Source of the DNA: Limnobacter sp. | GTDB taxonomy: Bacteria > Pseudomonadota > Gammaproteobacteria > Burkholderiales > Burkholderiaceae_B | Direction of reading: 5' to 3' | Assembly (NCBI GenBank): GCA_012032215.1 | Contig: JAAURO010000003.1 | Coordinates: 1 to 19,367 of the forward strand | Length of the DNA stretch: 19,367 nucleotides | Part shown: positions 18,506-19,367 of the stretch, piece by piece | Layout: each line of letters starts with the position of its first letter | Position numbering within the stretch: the first letter of the stretch is position 1 | Translations under genes and position numbers: made by a program | The notes under the pieces: model-generated | What the model was told of the DNA's origin: nothing | The model's database searches: none | The model's input: the letters and a program-made list of their open reading frames with translations, nothing else

Positions 18506-19367
18506 TCAGCGCCAGGCGCCTCGGTGCTCAAACATGCCCACCAGATTGGGTTCTGGTTCCAGATGCACACCAAATTGGGCCAGCACCCGGCTTTGCACCA
18601 AAGCCACCAGTTCCTGCAATTCAGGCCCGGTGCCGCTTCCCCAGTTCACCAGCACCAAAGCCTGCTTGGGGTACACCCCCACACTACCGGGCTTGCCCGC
18701 ACTGCCCGGCCTTGGGCAAAACCTTTCAAGCCGGTTTGGTCGATTAACCAGCCTGCAGCCAACTTGGCACAGCCCCCGCCCGCCGCGTACACAGGCAAAG
18801 CGGGATGCGCGGCCCGCAACACATCGGCCTGCGCTTGTGAAACCACCGGGTTTTTAAAAAAACTGCCTGCGTTGCCAATGTGTGCCGGGTCGGGTAACTT
18901 GGCCGTACGAATTTGTACCACCGCTTGAAACACATGGCGTGGGTTAATGCCCCCCAACTGCTCTACGGTGGAAGCCACCTCGCCATAATGCAACACCGGC
19001 TGCCACTGCACGGGCAAGGCAAAAATCTAAGGCTGTAATCAGAAAACGGCCTTCAAGGCTATGTTTAAACACGCTTTCGCGGTAGGCAAAGCCACATTCC
19101 TGCGCAGTAAACACGCGCGCAGCCCCCGTTTGCAAGTCTACGCCGTGGACCGCACACACCCGGTCTTTAAGCTCTACGCCATAAGCGCCAATATTTTGCA
19201 CAGGCGAAGCCCCTACCGAGCCCGGAATAAGCGCAAGGTTTTCCAGGCCGGGGTAGCCGTTTTTAATCGTCCAGCGCACAAAGGTGTGCCAGTTTTCACC
19301 CGCCTGCACCCGGAAACGGTGGCACCCGTCTACCTGCCCCAAATATTGCCTGCCCTTTAACGCAACT
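18506..19367 (-). CDS. murB: UDP-N-acetylenolpyruvoylglucosamine reductase MurB, 5' end beyond the window, two frameshifts
   Basis: MurB is the FAD enzyme that reduces UDP-GlcNAc-enolpyruvate to UDP-MurNAc in the cytoplasm. The visible part begins VALKGRQYLGQVDGCHRFRVQAGENW and contains the FAD-domain motif GLENLALIPGSVGASPVQNIGAYGVE. It then has the reductase region with AGSFFKNPVVS, whose Ser/Phe-rich loop carries the proton-donor Ser of the family, and AAGWLIDQTGLKGF. The C-terminus is QALVLVNWGSGTG...LEPEPNLVGMFEHRGAWR. One frame change is an extra A at 19021-19025 (repaired: ALDFALPVQWQPVLHYGE). The second is one missing base within 18691-18712. The N-terminal FAD-binding start, including GGGSN, lies outside. 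It is convergent with yifB, with 48 nt between and no obvious terminator. Confidence 0.92.

Overview
From about position 1570 rightwards, the window reads as the chromosome of a betaproteobacterium of the order Burkholderiales. It most resembles Limnobacter-type genomes; that genus guess is from memory and was not searched. The evidence is a gatCA operon diverging from mreB-mreC-mreD-mrdA-rodA, a torF-glnK-amtB operon facing ubiK-yifB, and moderate GC with typical betaproteobacterial proteins. The leftmost ~1.5 kb looks different. The C-terminal 60% of gatA is GC-rich and sphingomonad-like, and it is followed by a lipoprotein and a small unknown protein instead of gatB. The two parts meet inside gatA at about 1500-1570, so the left end is probably foreign, either a chimeric assembly join or, less likely, a natural recombination.

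Layout: partial unknown gene and lipoprotein (1-707, minus); gatA and gatC (minus) for Glu-tRNA(Gln)/Asp-tRNA(Asn) amidation; the rod-shape/elongasome operon mreB, mreC, mreD, mrdA (PBP2), rodA (2703-8312, plus); the ABC-F ATPase uup (8418-10331, plus); an unrecognised membrane protein (10530-11237, plus); a long nested hairpin (11248-11331); a minus-strand pair made of a membrane-anchored FecR-like protein and an AT-rich RelA/SpoT-domain protein (11367-12852); a cluster of hairpins acting as terminator; the torF-glnK-amtB nitrogen operon (13058-15647, minus) preceded by a sigma-54 promoter and two NtrC-like enhancer sites; a cysteine-rich unknown protein (15947-16417, minus); ubiK and yifB (plus); and murB (minus), cut by the right edge.

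Many conserved genes are broken by single-base indels, most in or beside short homopolymers: mreB, mrdA, rodA, amtB, glnK, torF, ubiK, yifB, murB twice, and possibly mreD. Repairing each indel restores a protein of normal family length, for example 112 aa with Tyr51 for the PII protein. Because several of these genes are normally essential, I read the breaks as uncorrected sequencing errors, not pseudogenes, and I annotate each gene over its whole extent.

Most of the window is ordinary housekeeping. The parts most worth a second look are the gatA chimera, the complete NtrC/sigma-54 control region in front of a porin-PII-ammonium-channel operon, and the FecR-like/RelA-SpoT-like gene pair. I saw no CRISPR array, tRNA, rRNA, transposase or integrase.
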